This document shows positions 6,528-7,954 of a DNA stretch of 7,954 nucleotides, piece after piece. The first letter of the stretch is position 1, and every line of letters begins with the position of its first letter. A program made the position numbers and the translations under genes. Under the pieces are notes generated by a model. That model saw nothing but the letters and a program-made list of their open reading frames with translations, had not been told where the DNA came from and ran no database searches. The stretch comes from an uncultured Lysobacter sp. (GTDB taxonomy: Bacteria; Pseudomonadota; Gammaproteobacteria; Xanthomonadales; Xanthomonadaceae). The stretch lies in contig CAMLID010000120.1 of NCBI GenBank assembly GCA_946480055.1, positions 1 through 7,954 on the forward strand. Direction: 5' to 3'.

Positions 6528-7954
6528 ACTTGGCCGCTTGCGGCGCGGCCTTGGCCTTGGCGATCACCGCCTCGACCGAGTCGGTCGTGATCGGGTGATA
6601 GCCGGGCTTGGCCTTGGCGAAGGTCTCCTCGGCCAGCTTCAGGCCGGCGGGCGTCTTCACCAGCTCGCTGTAGGTCGGCATGATCAGCTTGCGCCGGCCG
6701 ATGCGCTGCAGGAACGCCGCGATCGCGGCATTGGCCTGGGTGTAGCCGCTGCGCACGGTCAGCGGATACCAGCGCTGCGCGATCTCGCCGTTGGGCGTGC
6801 CGGTGATCTTGTAGGCCGCGTCCAGCGCCTTGAGCTGATCGATGCTGAGCGTCTCCGGCATGCCTTCGATGAAGTGCACCCATTCCTGGGTCGACCATTT
6901 GGCGGTCGCGGCCTTGTCCGGCAGGGTGCCGGCATCGATCCAGGCCTTGCGCGCGGCGTCGATCGCGTCGAAACGCGCCGACGGCGTCTGCGGCGCGTTG
7001 CTCGGCACGCCCGGCTCGTACAACCAGGCGTCGAACTCGGCCTGGGTGACCTTGCCCGGGTACTTGTCGAGCAGGTTGACCTTGGCGTAGTCGACGAACT
7101 GCTGGGTCGAGATGCTCTGGAACGCGAAATGATCGAAGTAGCCGCGCAGGAAGGCATCGAAGTTGTCGCGGCCGAAACGCTGTTCCAGGAACTGCAGGAA
7201 CCACGCGCCCTTGGTGTAGACGGTGCCGGTGAGATTTTCGTCCGGATCGTGCAGGTCGCCGGGCTTGATCGCCAGCGCCTGCAGCGGCTTGTTGTCGTCG
7301 GTAAACTCGCTGCGCAGCTCGTTGCGCGAGATCAGGCTCTCCATGTCGGCGCGCTCCTTGCCGTAGAGCACTTCGACGATGCGGTTCTCCACGTAGCTGG
7401 TGAAGCCCTCGTTGAGCCAGGCGTCGTTGGAAGTGGAGAAGGTCACCAGGTTGCCGGACCAGCTGTGCGCGAGCTCATGCGCGATCAGCGACACCAGCGA
7501 CTTGTCGCCGACGATCGCGGTCGGGGTGGCGAAGGTCAGGCGCGGGTTCTCCATGCCGCCGTACGGGAAAGACGGCGGCAGCACCAGGATGTCGTAACGG
7601 TCCCAGCGATAGGGGCCGTACAGCTTCTCGGCGGTCTCCATCATCTTCTCGGTGTCGGAGAACTCGGCCACGGCCTTGGGTGCCATCGCCGGTTCCGCCC
7701 ACACGCCGCTGCGCTGCGAGATCGGCTGGAACACCAGGTCGCCGGCCGCGATCGCGAGCAGGTACGAGGGGATCTTCTGCGGCATCTTGAATTCGTAGTC
7801 GCCGTCGCGCGCCGCTTTGGGATCGTTGTCGGCGCTCATCAGCACCATCGCGTCCTTGGGCGCGGTCACGTGCGCGGTGTAGGTGAAGCGCACGCTCGGC
7901 GTGTCCTGCAGCGGCACCCACGAACGCGCGTGGATCTGCTGCGACTGGCTGAAC
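6526..7954 (-). CDS. M1 family zinc aminopeptidase, leukotriene-A4-hydrolase-like (N-terminus outside window)
   Basis: A zinc-dependent aminopeptidase that removes N-terminal residues from peptides. About 475 residues are visible; the beginning, including any signal peptide, lies beyond the right edge. The exopeptidase motif GGMEN is at 7560-7546. The zinc site is HELAH (7479-7465), with a Glu 18 residues after the second His (codon 7410-7408, in WLNEGF), giving HExxH-x18-E. The Tyr of VYTKG (codon 7218-7216) fits the transition-state-stabilising tyrosine. [17 protein letters not shown] closely follows human LTA4H, and the last 140 or so residues form the helical LTA4H-type C-terminal domain, not the large aminopeptidase-N one. 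It ends in an Ala/Lys-rich tail with TAA at 6528-6526. It is upstream of, and probably cotranscribed with, the hydrolase gene. In related bacteria such enzymes are often exported, which cannot be tested here. Confidence 0.95.
   Translation of the reverse strand, partial: FSQSQQIHARSWVPLQDTPSVRFTYTAHVTAPKDAMVLMSADNDPKAARDGDYEFKMPQKIPSYLLAIAAGDLVFQPISQRSGVWAEPAMAPKAVAEFSDTEKMMETAEKLYGPYRWDRYDILVLPPSFPYGGMENPRLTFATPTAIVGDKSLVSLIAHELAHSWSGNLVTFSTSNDAWLNEGFTSYVENRIVEVLYGKERADMESLISRNELRSEFTDDNKPLQALAIKPGDLHDPDENLTGTVYTKGAWFLQFLEQRFGRDNFDAFLRGYFDHFAFQSISTQQFVDYAKVNLLDKYPGKVTQAEFDAWLYEPGVPSNAPQTPSARFDAIDAARKAWIDAGTLPDKAATAKWSTQEWVHFIEGMPETLSIDQLKALDAAYKITGTPNGEIAQRWYPLTVRSGYTQANAAIAAFLQRIGRRKLIMPTYSELVKTPAGLKLAEETFAKAKPGYHPITTDSVEAVIAKAKAAPQAAK

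Noticed and set aside
6518..7204. N-terminal extension of the hydrolase into a 551-residue protein
   Set aside because: The extension is an off-frame reading of the aminopeptidase gene; ATG 6517 has a strong ribosome-binding site and begins the membrane segment.

Overview
The window is GC-rich (about two-thirds G+C) chromosomal DNA. MreB and MreC, the muramidase/lipoprotein/GNAT genes and the kinase sitting back to back with mreB all read like a gammaproteobacterium of the Lysobacter/Xanthomonas group. That placement is from recalled protein sequence and is not proven. I see no tRNA, rRNA, CRISPR array, insertion sequence or phage gene.

Layout. The left third (1-2175, minus strand) is the start of the cell-shape operon: mreB, then a 188-bp gap, then mreC running off the left edge. 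A 337-bp divergent region (2176-2512) separates mreB from a plus-strand PfkB-family nucleoside kinase (2513-3445). This kinase resembles the mycobacterial type of adenosine kinase. The divergent region holds a candidate mreB promoter, a 10-bp tandem repeat just upstream of it, and an intrinsic-terminator-like hairpin in the kinase leader. The kinase ends in a 24-bp near-palindrome followed at once by a textbook Rho-independent terminator.

The right part (3557-7954) is one minus-strand series converging on the kinase. In transcription order it encodes an M1 (leukotriene-A4-hydrolase-like) aminopeptidase (N-terminus outside the window), a membrane-anchored alpha/beta hydrolase of the lipase family V type, an outer-membrane lipoprotein of unknown function, a membrane-anchored GH25 muramidase and a GNAT acetyltransferase. 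The last three are joined by two identical 4-bp GTGA stop/start overlaps, so they are almost certainly translated as a coupled unit.

Most of the gene content is ordinary. The most interesting part is the coupled lipoprotein-muramidase-acetyltransferase unit, in which the lipoprotein is an unrecognised protein positioned where a muramidase partner or inhibitor could sit. The RNA-level structure around the kinase gene comes second. I do not see clear proof of a new system.
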